A stretch of 12,238 nt of DNA from Candidatus Omnitrophota bacterium (lineage in GTDB: Bacteria; Omnitrophota; Gorgyraeia; Duberdicusellales; 4484-171): positions 1 to 12,238 of the forward strand of contig JAUVUO010000018.1 of assembly GCA_030601015.1 (NCBI GenBank), given 5' to 3'. The number at the start of each line of letters is the position of its first letter. The first letter of the stretch is position 1. The translations under genes were made by a program, and so were the position numbers. Below the pieces are notes generated by a model, which was not told the DNA's origin, did not search any database, and was given only the letters and a program-made list of their open reading frames with translations. This document shows, piece by piece, positions 1 through 6,971 of the stretch.

Positions 1-948
1 GATACCGGTATCTTTAACTGATATATCTATATTTTTATATTTTTTGACTGCTTTTATTTTTACTTCTCCTTTATCTGTAAATTTCATGGCATTACTGACT
101 AAATTCATTATCACCTGCTTTACTCTGCGCTCATCGCTGACAACTACCAGCTCCTTAGGGGCTTCTAAAAAAAACTTAATTCCCTTTTCCTCTGCGGCAA
201 TCCGAAAAGTTTCCCTTATTTCCTCAAGCAATGAAGAAAGATTAAACTTTCTAATTATAATTTTCACCTTGCCTGCTTCTATCATATTGACATCAATTAT
301 ATCATTTATAAGCAACAACAGGTGATTGGCGCTGCCCTCCACCATCTCAAGCTGTTTTGTCTGTTCTTCGGTAATCTTACCAACAGCACCGCTCAACAGC
401 AAACTAGTAAAACCCATTATAGAATTCAGCGGAGTTCTCAATTCATGGTTCATCGAGGCGATAAACATAGACTTAAGCCGGTCTAATTCCTTAAGCCTGA
501 GGTTTGCACTTGAAAGAGCTTCTGTCTTGTTTTCCAACAACTCGGTATATCCTATCAGTTTATCCCGCAAAACCCGTCCCCTTTTACTCAAAATGCTAAT
601 CACCACGCTAACAACTATAAACATAACCGCTCTTGCCGCATCATCTGCCAAATAAACATTCCAACTGTCATTTTTTATACAATGTGGGACTAACAGCAGC
701 AAACCAAGAAATACCGCGGCTGACAACCCCTTATGCGGCCACCAAAAACTGGCAAAAATAATCGGCAAATAAAAAAAATGTGTAAAAACAACCTCTTTTT
801 TTAAAATGAAATAAAAATAATAATTCACCAGCACGCAAGCAATAAGAAAAAATATAAGAATAATAATTTTACACAATTCTTTATTTACCTTAAACCCTTC
901 TTTATCTTTAACTAAATGGTTTTCCGCCATTGCCCGCATTCCAATCAC
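1..948 (-). CDS. membrane sensor histidine kinase, 3' end beyond window
   Basis: 316 codons are visible and the gene continues past the left edge. The N-terminal part is hydrophobic, with segments at about residues 27-48, 53-70, 75-90 and 104-120, including an FTHFFYLPIIFASFWW-type stretch common in small membrane sensor modules. A short coiled helix (about 122-158) leads to a HisKA domain with the phospho-acceptor His168 in the motif NHELRTPLNSI. The ATP-binding domain follows, with N-box asparagines at 282 and 286 (NLVSNAMKF) and the start of the G1 box at Asp313 (DTG) as the window ends. A receiver domain may or may not lie further on. I chose the GTG at 948 because it overlaps the upstream nifU stop as GTGA and has a GAGGAG ribosome site 8 nt upstream; ATG codons at 939 and 930 are alternatives. 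The kinase activity is clear from the motifs; the signal is unknown. It is the last visible gene of the nifS-nifU operon. Confidence 0.92.
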   Translation of the reverse strand, partial: MIGMRAMAENHLVKDKEGFKVNKELCKIIILIFFLIACVLVNYYFYFILKKEVVFTHFFYLPIIFASFWWPHKGLSAAVFLGLLLLVPHCIKNDSWNVYLADDAARAVMFIVVSVVISILSKRGRVLRDKLIGYTELLENKTEALSSANLRLKELDRLKSMFIASMNHELRTPLNSIMGFTSLLLSGAVGKITEEQTKQLEMVEGSANHLLLLINDIIDVNMIEAGKVKIIIRKFNLSSLLEEIRETFRIAAEEKGIKFFLEAPKELVVVSDERRVKQVIMNLVSNAMKFTDKGEVKIKAVKKYKNIDISVKDTGI

Positions 949-1562
949 GATGGGTTCTCCTCTTGTTTTTTAATGAATGAATTTAATAGTTCTATCGATT
1001 TATCTTTACACTGGCCGCAAACTGTTCCTATTTTAGTTCTTTCCTGAAGCTCATAATATGTTTTTGCCCCCTCCAAAACAGCATTCTCTATTTCATGATC
1101 AGTAATATTCATACATTGACAAATTAAAACTGCTTTTTCTTTTTTAATCTTAAAATCCAGGCCATTTCTTCTATAATAATCATCTATTGCCGCACGTAAA
1201 GCTTTGTCTCCTAATACGGAACAATGAATTTTATGTTCAGGAAGGCCTCCTAATTCTTTAGCTACATCTTTCGGAGAAATATGATAGGCTTTCTCTATAT
1301 TCATACCTTTAACCATTTCAGAAAGGATTGAGGTGCTGGCAATGGCACTGGCACAGCCATAAGTTTTCCATCTACAGTCTATTATGATACCTTTCTTTTT
1401 ATCAACCCGGATGACAACCATCATCTCATCTCCGCATTTGATATTCCCTACAACTCCTTTACCGTCATCCTGATAATCATCTCCATCTATCAATATGTTT
1501 TTAGGATTCATAAAATTTTCTTTAACTTTTTCTGTATATACCCAATGACTTTCGTTTGTCAT
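945..1562 (-). CDS. nifU: NifU-like Fe-S scaffold with C-terminal BFD-type [2Fe-2S] domain
   Basis: 205 aa. Residues 1-130 are an IscU/NifU scaffold: the three cluster-ligand cysteines are visible as Cys43 in KCGD (with conserved Asp45), Cys70 in YGCAS and Cys114 in KIHCS, with His113 before it. Residues about 145-190 form a BFD-like [2Fe-2S] domain with Cys148-x-Cys150 and Cys182-x2-Cys185. The C-terminal Nfu domain (CxxC) of Azotobacter-type NifU is absent; the protein ends about 20 residues after the last cysteine in a normal hydrophilic tail, so this looks like a natural two-domain form. It would accept sulfur from the adjacent cysteine desulfurase and build transient clusters in the cytoplasm. 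Its ATG overlaps the stop of nifS by one base (TAATG), with an AGGAGAG ribosome site in the nifS 3' end. I infer general or housekeeping Fe-S assembly, because no nitrogenase gene is visible. Confidence 0.93.
   Translation of the reverse strand: MTNESHWVYTEKVKENFMNPKNILIDGDDYQDDGKGVVGNIKCGDEMMVVIRVDKKKGIIIDCRWKTYGCASAIASTSILSEMVKGMNIEKAYHISPKDVAKELGGLPEHKIHCSVLGDKALRAAIDDYYRRNGLDFKIKKEKAVLICQCMNITDHEIENAVLEGAKTYYELQERTKIGTVCGQCKDKSIELLNSFIKKQEENPS
956..963 (-). promoter_or_regulatory. ribosome binding site of the sensor kinase, inside the nifU 3' end
   Basis: AGAGGAGA lies in the last Glu-Glu codons of the nifU-like gene, and its GAGGAG core is 8 nt upstream of a GTG that overlaps the nifU TGA. 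The ATG at 939 would be 17 nt from this site and the ATG at 930 further still, so the site favours the GTG start and suggests translational coupling. Confidence 0.6.
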
Positions 1563-2755
1563 TACTCTCTCCTTTTACTATAGGCTGTAGACATTCCTCT
1601 TACCTTAGCTATAACTTTCTGAAAAATTTCTATCACATATCCAAGTTCCTCTTTAGTATTCTCCCGTCCTAAACTTACACGTATTGACCCATGAGCCCGT
1701 TCAGCCGAAACACCTGTAGCCAAAAGAACATGCGACGGATTCAAAGAACCGGACGCGCAAGCTGAACCTGTTGAAACAGCAATACCCTCTAAATCCAAAT
1801 ACAATAAAACAGCCTCTCCTTCAACACCGTCAAAAGATACATTCAATGTACTTGACAAAGAATCATCAGGATGCCCATTAAAATGTATATCAGCAATCTT
1901 TTGCTCCAGACTGTTTTTTAATATATCTTTAAATCCTTTCAGCCTAATATGTTCTTCTTCCATCTCTTTCGCACGCATTTCTATAGCTTTCCCCAGGGCT
2001 ATGATACCTAATGTATTTTCCGTTCCTGCTCTTCGTCCTTTTTCCTGTTGCCCTCCTCTGATAAAAGGACAAAATTCAACACCTTTTTTAGCATACAACG
2101 CTCCTATACCTTTTGGGCCGTACATCTTATGTCCGGAAAGAGTCAAAAAGTCAACTCCCAATTCTTTAACATCAACCGGAATTTTACCCACAGCCTGAAC
2201 CGCGTCGGTATGAAATAGTGCCCCTGAATTTTCATGGACAACATCAGCTATACTTTTTATATCTTGTATCGTACCAATTTCGTTATTAGCCATCATTATC
2301 GAAACTAACCTAGTCTTGGTTGTAAGCATATCCTTTAACTGTTCTAAATTAATCTTTCCAAATTTGTCCACATCCAAATAAAAAACATTCACTCCCCTAC
2401 TTCTAAGACATTTTGATGTTTCCAAAACACAAGGATGTTCTATCCTTGTTGTAATAATATCTTTTCCATTACTCCAATCATGTCCGCGTATTTTTGATGA
2501 ACATAAAAAAATAGATAAAACGGTATTATTTGCCTCTGACCCGCTTCCAACAAAAATTATTTCCTCATGCTCGGCTCCAATAAAAGAAGCAATCTTTTCT
2601 CTTGCTTTTTCTACATGTTCGCTGGCCAACCTCCCGCAGCTATGTAAACTTGAGGGATTACCAAATATATCCACAGATTCTTTTATAATGCTTTTCACTT
2701 CCGGATGAAGTGGGGTGGTCGCGTTATTATCCATATAAACAAACTTTGTTCCCAT
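1562..2755 (-). CDS. nifS: cysteine desulfurase, NifS/IscS class
   Basis: 397 aa, full length for the family. This fold-type I PLP enzyme converts cysteine to alanine and passes persulfide sulfur to the scaffold. Visible landmarks: DNNATT near the N-terminus (9-14), GSGSEANN (70-77), His107 in EHPCV, Asp184 in HTDAVQ, the PLP lysine Lys210 in SGHKMYGPKG, and the catalytic Cys333 in STGSACASGSLNPSH. The loop length around the cysteine fits the NifS/IscS group rather than SufS. The start has a GAGGAG ribosome site 6 nt upstream. It is the first gene of the operon and overlaps nifU by one base, the usual desulfurase-scaffold pairing. No IscR-type regulator gene is visible. I cannot separate NifS from IscS by sequence alone, and I use nifS only because the partner has NifU domain order. 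Confidence 0.96.
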   Translation of the reverse strand: MGTKFVYMDNNATTPLHPEVKSIIKESVDIFGNPSSLHSCGRLASEHVEKAREKIASFIGAEHEEIIFVGSGSEANNTVLSIFLCSSKIRGHDWSNGKDIITTRIEHPCVLETSKCLRSRGVNVFYLDVDKFGKINLEQLKDMLTTKTRLVSIMMANNEIGTIQDIKSIADVVHENSGALFHTDAVQAVGKIPVDVKELGVDFLTLSGHKMYGPKGIGALYAKKGVEFCPFIRGGQQEKGRRAGTENTLGIIALGKAIEMRAKEMEEEHIRLKGFKDILKNSLEQKIADIHFNGHPDDSLSSTLNVSFDGVEGEAVLLYLDLEGIAVSTGSACASGSLNPSHVLLATGVSAERAHGSIRVSLGRENTKEELGYVIEIFQKVIAKVRGMSTAYSKRRE

Positions 2756-2830
2756 TATTATCTCCTCAAATCACAATTTTATTCTTTTTAATCCAAAAAA
2801 CTACAATTACCATCCCGGTTTTATCTACCA

Positions 2831-2853
2831 TTTATACCAAAAGAATTTGTCAA
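2831..2853 (-). promoter_or_regulatory. possible promoter of the nifS-nifU-kinase operon
   Basis: Read on the minus strand, a perfect TTGACA box (2853-2848) is followed by TGGTATAAAT, which contains an extended -10-like TG-N-TATAAA (TATAAA at 2836-2831). The gap between the two is only 11 nt, so they cannot both serve one standard sigma-70 promoter. Either the extended -10 acts alone or the real -10 is a poorer hexamer further downstream. It lies 76 nt before the nifS start. Confidence 0.3.
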
Positions 2854-2869
2854 AAAAAACCGTCTTATA

Positions 2870-2888
2870 ATAAAAATTTAATTTTTAT
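2870..2888. repeat. 19-bp perfect AT-only palindrome upstream of nifS
   Basis: ATAAAAATT and AATTTTTAT flank a single central T with no mismatch. It sits just upstream of the putative TTGACA box, where an operator would be expected. The base composition is only A and T, so chance or DNA bending is also plausible in this AT-rich genome. Confidence 0.35.
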
Positions 2889-2928
2889 ATGTTATACAAT
2901 GGATATTGCCTGTGAATAAAAAAGTTGT

Positions 2929-3288
2929 TTAATCTAACCATTGTATTTCATCTTTATTCTTAAAATTTTCTATATACTTTGTAATAGTCTTCCTATCCTC
3001 CGGGTCTAACTTAATAAACTTCACTCCAACTTCATAAGGGAACCTGGCACCCTTGGTTTCTTTTACCCACTGAACCACACACCTAAGGACAATTGGCCTC
3101 ATACTCCCTGCCAAGGAAAATTCTAACCTTAAATACATACCTGATTGAAAATTATGCAAAACCGGAAGCCGCATACCCCCTTCAGAGAAATTCAATAAAA
3201 CAGTGGTAATCATCCCTAATATTTTCTGAGGCTGATAGAAAATTTTTATATCATCATTAATTCTTACATATTTACGGTTATCTTCCAT
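2929..3288 (-). CDS. single-domain PilZ protein (c-di-GMP binding)
   Basis: 119 aa, essentially one PilZ domain with no output partner. Both diagnostic motifs are intact: the RxxxR motif at Arg5-Arg9 (RKYVR) and the N/DxSxxG motif at Asn33, Ser35 and Gly38 (NFSEGG). The rest has the expected beta-barrel pattern, including a VVQWV strand and a YEVGVKFI strand, then a short C-terminal helix. With both motifs kept, c-di-GMP binding is likely; the target is unknown (motility, adhesion or polysaccharide are the usual ones). No clear Shine-Dalgarno site is seen before the ATG, and the 5' region is very AT-rich. It ends 173 bp before the nifS start and is separated by 95 bp from the DUF192 gene upstream, so it is probably its own unit. 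Confidence 0.9.
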   Translation of the reverse strand: MEDNRKYVRINDDIKIFYQPQKILGMITTVLLNFSEGGMRLPVLHNFQSGMYLRLEFSLAGSMRPIVLRCVVQWVKETKGARFPYEVGVKFIKLDPEDRKTITKYIENFKNKDEIQWLD

Positions 3289-3383
3289 ATTTTTTTAATT
3301 TAATATGCTGTTTCCAATCGACTGTTACCTAACAACTTTTTCTTTGAACCAACCCATAATAATATTTATATTATATTATCTAA

Positions 3384-3839
3384 TTAATTTAAATTTTCTC
3401 CGGAAATATATTCTATTTCATCTCCTACCTTTATTCCTGTTCCGCTAAAAAACCCCCTATTAACTTCAAGAGCGTATTTAACTTTATATTTTGAAGTAAT
3501 TGTTTGTTCATTTAATGGTTCCATCTCTTGTATATCTAATATTTTAAATTCACTATCAATAAAAGCAATGTCTAAAGGTATATATGTGTTCTTCATATAA
3601 AAACGTAAAATTTGATCTTGATCAAATATAAACAACATTCCGCTATCCGTGTCTAAATTTTCGCGAAACATTAAACCTTTACCTTTTTCTTCCGGTGAAT
3701 CAGCCGTCTCAAAATTATAAGTTTCTCCATTAATCTTTAGTGTAACAAAACCGTTATTACCCTTAGCATAACATAACAAGGACAAAAAAGACATTAGGAA
3801 TAAACACATTTGATATCTTATATTTATCCTTTTTTTCAT
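3384..3839 (-). CDS. secreted DUF192 family protein
   Basis: 151 aa. A signal peptide is clear: basic start MKKR, a hydrophobic core at about 10-23, and a likely cut near CYAKG (23-27). The mature part is a complete DUF192 domain: EEKGKGLMFRENL, SGMLFIFD, the signature FYMKNTYIPLDIAFID, MEPL, and KYALEVNRGFF followed by GIKVGDEI. The family is widespread and periplasmic or extracellular, with no agreed biochemical role. A weak AGG lies 7 nt before the ATG. It follows the CPBP protease gene with a 41-bp gap, so the two may be cotranscribed, though I see no overlap or strong shared signal. Confidence 0.92.
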   Translation of the reverse strand: MKKRINIRYQMCLFLMSFLSLLCYAKGNNGFVTLKINGETYNFETADSPEEKGKGLMFRENLDTDSGMLFIFDQDQILRFYMKNTYIPLDIAFIDSEFKILDIQEMEPLNEQTITSKYKVKYALEVNRGFFSGTGIKVGDEIEYISGENLN

Positions 3840-3880
3840 TTTTATACCTATTTACTCAATTTAAATACAACATTAAAAAA

Positions 3881-5503
3881 TTAATTTATTTTTCCCGCAT
3901 TTTTCATTCGAACAAAAATTATCAACCCCATAGGAACTATGGCTATCATTACAACTAATAAACCTGAAATAATATAATAAACATTGTTGGATTTTAATAA
4001 AGGTAATACCATTAAGTTAACATTAGCCACAAAATGCCCTATAATAATAGCTCCCAACCCGTATTTCAAAAAAACACAAGCCACCACAATACCAAGTATA
4101 GTCAATTCAATTCCTCTTACATAAGTAGGAAAAATATGATAAGTAGAATGAGCAAACCCCCAGATTAATGCCGGGATTAAAAGATAAACCCAGATTGGTT
4201 TAAAGATTTTCTTTAAAAAAGAAATAGAAAAAAATCTATAAGTAAACTCTTCATCAACCGCCGCGATTAATGCGCCGGTTAAAGGGTATAAAAAAGGAAA
4301 AGTAGTCCCTAAAATGTTAGAATATTCCAAGTTCGGGGGCATCCAAATATTAAAGAATTTTGTGCCTATAATATAAAAAACGGTTATATATCCTAAAAAT
4401 AAAAACCCTAAAGAATAACCTACAACAACTGTCGATATAATATTTGAGCTCAAAAAATCTTTTTTTACAATAGCATTATATAAAGGTAATTTGTCTTTTA
4501 TAAACTCTTTATAATACACCTCGCCTAAGCTGCCGTAGGCAAAAACCATAAGCCCTGAAGCAACTGCTTCTCTTATTTGAGTCATAAATGAAGTCATAAA
4601 GAATACGGGTTTACTCATAGTATCATAATAAAAACTCCACAAAAGGGGAGTATTATTAAAAAATTCAATTAACTTCAACGAAGAGATAATACATCCGCAA
4701 ATAAGCCAAAACCTCGTATTAACATTAAGCTTCTGGTTTTTAAAAACTAAAATGAATATTGCTAAAATAGTCAATAAAAATTTAATCAAAGTAGTACCCA
4801 TCGAAAGCATCCCTCCGAATGAAAACTCTTTTTTCAAATACCTGCTGAATTCTTCAGGAATTTTAAGATATCTTCCATACCTTCCAATCTTATCTCCAAA
4901 AATACTGACATTTATCCGTAAGGTAGATTCTTCAATCTTAAAGTCTTTCTTTTCCCAAATAAAATCATAATCTGTTCTATTTTTTCGTTTTTGTTCACTA
5001 CTATCCTTTAATTCATATTCATTCAAATCAATACCTTGAAAAACTATTTTCCCTTTAGCTATTTCCATAGCTTCAGATTTGGTTATATTGGCTCCAACAT
5101 CATCATCAAGAACAGCATGCCGATAATAAACAATCTCACCTGTTAACGGAGATATATCCACAAAAAAACCCTCTTTTTCTAAATCCTTAAACCATCTAAC
5201 CCTCCAAAACCAAATAGGAATACCTTCCCCTACAAGCTTATTTAATTTTTCCATCCCTTGTGTTTTTTGCAAATAAATCGACGCGTAATAATCGGATTTA
5301 AAAACAATTGTTCTATCGAAATCAGATAAATCAAAACCCTGAGTTTGAATAAAAGTTTTTGCTATTTTAACCGCTTCTTTTCTGTTCACATTCAATCTAA
5401 TAGAGGCTGAAGGGAATGCTTTGCTATAAAACACAATAAATATTAATAAACCCAAAAACCCCAATATGGCCCAAACAATCAGATGTTTATACTTTTTAAT
5501 CAT
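3881..5503 (-). CDS. PepSY-like / CPBP intramembrane protease fusion
   Basis: 540 aa membrane protein. Residues 8-26 form a first membrane helix. About residues 35-220 are extracytoplasmic and hold two similar halves, each opening with a helix of the type NRKEAVKIAKTFI (40-52) or TKSEAMEIAKGKI (141-153) and containing a strand pattern such as FFVDISPLTGEIVYYRH; this resembles PepSY/YpeB-type repeats. Several membrane helices follow (about 236-255, 265-282, 300-325, 354-380, 400-416 and on). The C-terminal CPBP (Rce1-like, ABI) core has all three motifs: Glu418-Glu419-x3-Arg423, His452 in GFAHS, and His490-x3-Asn494. It should therefore be an active glutamic-type intramembrane endopeptidase. 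Substrate unknown. The start has only a weak GGGAAA ribosome site. The PepSY assignment is by pattern and weaker than the CPBP one. Confidence 0.88.
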   Translation of the reverse strand: MIKKYKHLIVWAILGFLGLLIFIVFYSKAFPSASIRLNVNRKEAVKIAKTFIQTQGFDLSDFDRTIVFKSDYYASIYLQKTQGMEKLNKLVGEGIPIWFWRVRWFKDLEKEGFFVDISPLTGEIVYYRHAVLDDDVGANITKSEAMEIAKGKIVFQGIDLNEYELKDSSEQKRKNRTDYDFIWEKKDFKIEESTLRINVSIFGDKIGRYGRYLKIPEEFSRYLKKEFSFGGMLSMGTTLIKFLLTILAIFILVFKNQKLNVNTRFWLICGCIISSLKLIEFFNNTPLLWSFYYDTMSKPVFFMTSFMTQIREAVASGLMVFAYGSLGEVYYKEFIKDKLPLYNAIVKKDFLSSNIISTVVVGYSLGFLFLGYITVFYIIGTKFFNIWMPPNLEYSNILGTTFPFLYPLTGALIAAVDEEFTYRFFSISFLKKIFKPIWVYLLIPALIWGFAHSTYHIFPTYVRGIELTILGIVVACVFLKYGLGAIIIGHFVANVNLMVLPLLKSNNVYYIISGLLVVMIAIVPMGLIIFVRMKNAGKIN

Positions 5504-5635
5504 ATTTTTATTTCCCGCATAATTTGGCCGTCATTGATTACATACATTTGCGCTGTTTCATAATTTCACCCGCGCCTGATTTTAACGATTAAATGATAAT
5601 TTTATCGATACAAAACTAATATTTTCCATCTGTAT

Positions 5636-5672
5636 AATCAGGGACTGGTGTATTTCGCGGCAGTCCCTGATT
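5636..5672. repeat. perfect 12-bp hairpin, REP-like palindrome
   Basis: The arms AATCAGGGACTG (5636-5647) and CAGTCCCTGATT (5661-5672) pair with no mismatch around a 13-nt loop. It lies about 80 nt past the stop of the YgjP-like gene and 130 bp before the CPBP start. Neither strand shows a T-run after the stem, so it is not a classical intrinsic terminator. The GGGACTG/CAGTCCC core recalls hairpins mobilised by REP-associated Y1 transposases, but that link is inference. The rest of the 5504-5751 gap is AT-rich with nothing else I can name. Confidence 0.65.
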
Positions 5673-5751
5673 TCAAGTCTAACTTATAAAACAAAACAAT
5701 ATTACCGATTTGATACCCTAACTTTATAAAAATTCTAAATAAACTTACACC

Positions 5752-6444
5752 TTAAAGATTAAGTTGGTTCTCACGAATGGCCAGCCACTTTTTCCTTTTT
5801 TTATAATCGGGTAAAACCATTTCAACTTTCCCCCAAAAACGTATTGAATGGTCATGATGAATAAGATGGCACAATTCATGAACTACAAGATAATCAATTA
5901 TTTCAAGAGGCGCCATTATTATCTTCCAACTAAAACTTACTACACCACTCTTTGAACAACTTCCCCAAGTTCTCTTTAAAGTCTTTATCCGTAAATCAGA
6001 AATACTTACTCTAAGAATTGACTCATAAAAACAAATCCTATCTAAAATTTTTCTGTAAGCGGCAATTTTATACCATTCTATAAATTTTAAAGTAAAATAT
6101 CTCTTACGATCTTTACACTTACTAAAAACACCAAAAAAAAAAGTATTATCCCTAAAAACAACTCTACTCCCCCCTATTCTTTGCAAAACCAGAGGATACT
6201 TTTCTCCTTGATATAAAAAATTTTCACCTTCAACGAATTTTTTAGGAATATAGGGCTTTAAAAATTTTTCATTAAAAGATATCTTTTTTTTTATCCACTC
6301 AGCCTTATTTTTAAGAAAAGCCTTGATCGTCTTTTCAGGAACAAATTTAGAAGCTTTTACAACAATCTTATTTTCTGATGATATTGTAATCGAAAGATTT
6401 TTTAACCTTGATTTTCTTATTAAGGTGTATTCGAATTCTACCAT
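5752..6444 (-). CDS. YgjP-like / M48-type zinc metalloprotein (DUF45)
   Basis: 230 aa, typical length for the YgjP/DUF45 family. The zinc site is intact: HELCH with His189, Glu190 and His193, followed by the third ligand His199 in the DHS segment and the family FW tail (RFWGKVEMVLPDYKKRK). The N-terminal half carries the family pattern YTLIRKSRLKNLSITI and the basic AEWIKKKI helix; the middle has the conserved RTWGSCS stretch at 159-165 (usually RWGSCS). No signal peptide or membrane helix, so cytoplasmic. Family members are annotated as metal-dependent hydrolases and are often seen beside restriction genes, but none are visible here. It starts at an ATG with no clear ribosome site, just after an inverted-repeat pair that may hold its promoter. 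Confidence 0.9.
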   Translation of the reverse strand: MVEFEYTLIRKSRLKNLSITISSENKIVVKASKFVPEKTIKAFLKNKAEWIKKKISFNEKFLKPYIPKKFVEGENFLYQGEKYPLVLQRIGGSRVVFRDNTFFFGVFSKCKDRKRYFTLKFIEWYKIAAYRKILDRICFYESILRVSISDLRIKTLKRTWGSCSKSGVVSFSWKIIMAPLEIIDYLVVHELCHLIHHDHSIRFWGKVEMVLPDYKKRKKWLAIRENQLNL

Positions 6445-6453
6445 AAATTAATA

Positions 6454-6502
6454 TATGATGACTATATTCTTTCCATAATAAGCCAGTTTAAAAGTCATCA
6501 TA
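6454..6502. promoter_or_regulatory. 10-bp inverted repeat pair flanking a possible promoter of the YgjP-like gene
   Basis: TATGATGACT (6454-6463) and its exact reverse complement AGTCATCATA (6493-6502) are 29 bp apart, ending 9 bp before the ATG of the YgjP-like gene. Between them, on the minus strand, is GGCTTATTATGG, whose TATTAT could serve as a -10 box; no good -35 is seen. The arms could be operator half-sites or a hairpin in the 5' untranslated leader. Confidence 0.4.
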
Positions 6503-6533
6503 AAATCACATTGTTAGCTTTCACAAGTATAAT

Positions 6534-6857
6534 TTATTTGTAATGTAAAGCTAACCAAACCGTTTTTTTATTCGGATCAGTCCACTCTACCCTATGACGT
6601 TTTCCTTTTGGGATATGGATATAATCTCCTGCTTCCATTAAATAAGAGGCTCTATCGTATTCAAACTTTAATTTTGCTTTCCCTGACAACAAAACAACCC
6701 ATTCATTATTTTTTTGTTCTAACCACTTCCCCTCAGGTGTACATTGCCCTTGAGATATTATCCGTTCCAACTTAAACTTTTTATTTTTAATTATCGGTTC
6801 AAATATTTCTTTTTTTACCTTCTCAGGAATATTTAAAAATAAATTATTACAATTCAT
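6534..6857 (-). CDS. small cupin-fold protein with degenerate metal site
   Basis: 107 aa, a single cupin domain. The second cupin motif is readable as Gly77-x5-Pro83-x-Gly85-x2-His88. The first motif keeps Glu52 and Gly59 (NEWVVLLSG) but the usual HxH is replaced by Glu47-x-Lys49 in the segment WLEQKNNEW. It belongs to a recognisable group with NLF near the start and the tail RHRVEWTDP then WLALHY, which are small cytoplasmic proteins of unknown function. With only His88 and Glu52 left of the canonical ligands, either another metal arrangement or a non-metal binding role is possible. An AGGATAGG stretch directly precedes the ATG. It is not overlapped by neighbours, with gaps of 89 bp to the YgjP-like gene and 336 bp to the outer-membrane protein gene upstream. 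Confidence 0.85.
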   Translation of the reverse strand: MNCNNLFLNIPEKVKKEIFEPIIKNKKFKLERIISQGQCTPEGKWLEQKNNEWVVLLSGKAKLKFEYDRASYLMEAGDYIHIPKGKRHRVEWTDPNKKTVWLALHYK

Positions 6858-6916
6858 CCTATCCTATAAGCCAAGAACTTCTTCTTTTCCTTCTTCTTCT
6901 TTTTTTTCTTCTCCAT
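6854..6916 (-). CDS. possible 20-aa lysine-rich leader ORF before the cupin gene
   Basis: An ATG at 6916 opens a 20-codon frame reading M-E, then eleven residues that are nearly all Lys, then FLAYRIG, and its TGA overlaps the cupin ATG as ATGA. The overlap is what a translationally coupled leader would show. However, the Lys run is simply what a homopurine tract encodes, and only a weak AAGAGA precedes the start. I regard it as more likely fortuitous than real. Confidence 0.15.
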   Translation of the reverse strand: MEKKKKKKKEKKKFLAYRIG

Positions 6917-6927
6917 TCTCTTTTTAA
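6879..6927. repeat. homopyrimidine/homopurine tract
   Basis: About 49 bp that are almost purely C/T on the plus strand (TTC-rich, one A at 6915, another at the right end), followed by a loosely repeated AACCCGT-type stretch to about 6955. It is low-complexity and prone to slippage or triplex formation. It lies just upstream of the cupin gene. Confidence 0.6.
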
Positions 6928-6971
6928 CCCGTCAAACTCGCAACCCGTTTAACCTTCCCCTTCTTCACTGC

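Noticed and set aside
44..655. Two plus-strand open frames of 93 and 109 codons.
   Set aside because: They are antisense to a histidine kinase whose HisKA and N-box motifs read clearly on the minus strand; their products have no recognisable pattern.
5500..5547. 15-codon frame (MYVINDGQ...) whose TGA overlaps the CPBP start as ATGA.
   Set aside because: No ribosome site, very short, and no recognisable product; overlap at this length is plausible by chance.
5636..5672. Intrinsic terminator for the YgjP-like gene.
   Set aside because: The stem is strong, but neither strand has a T-run directly after it.
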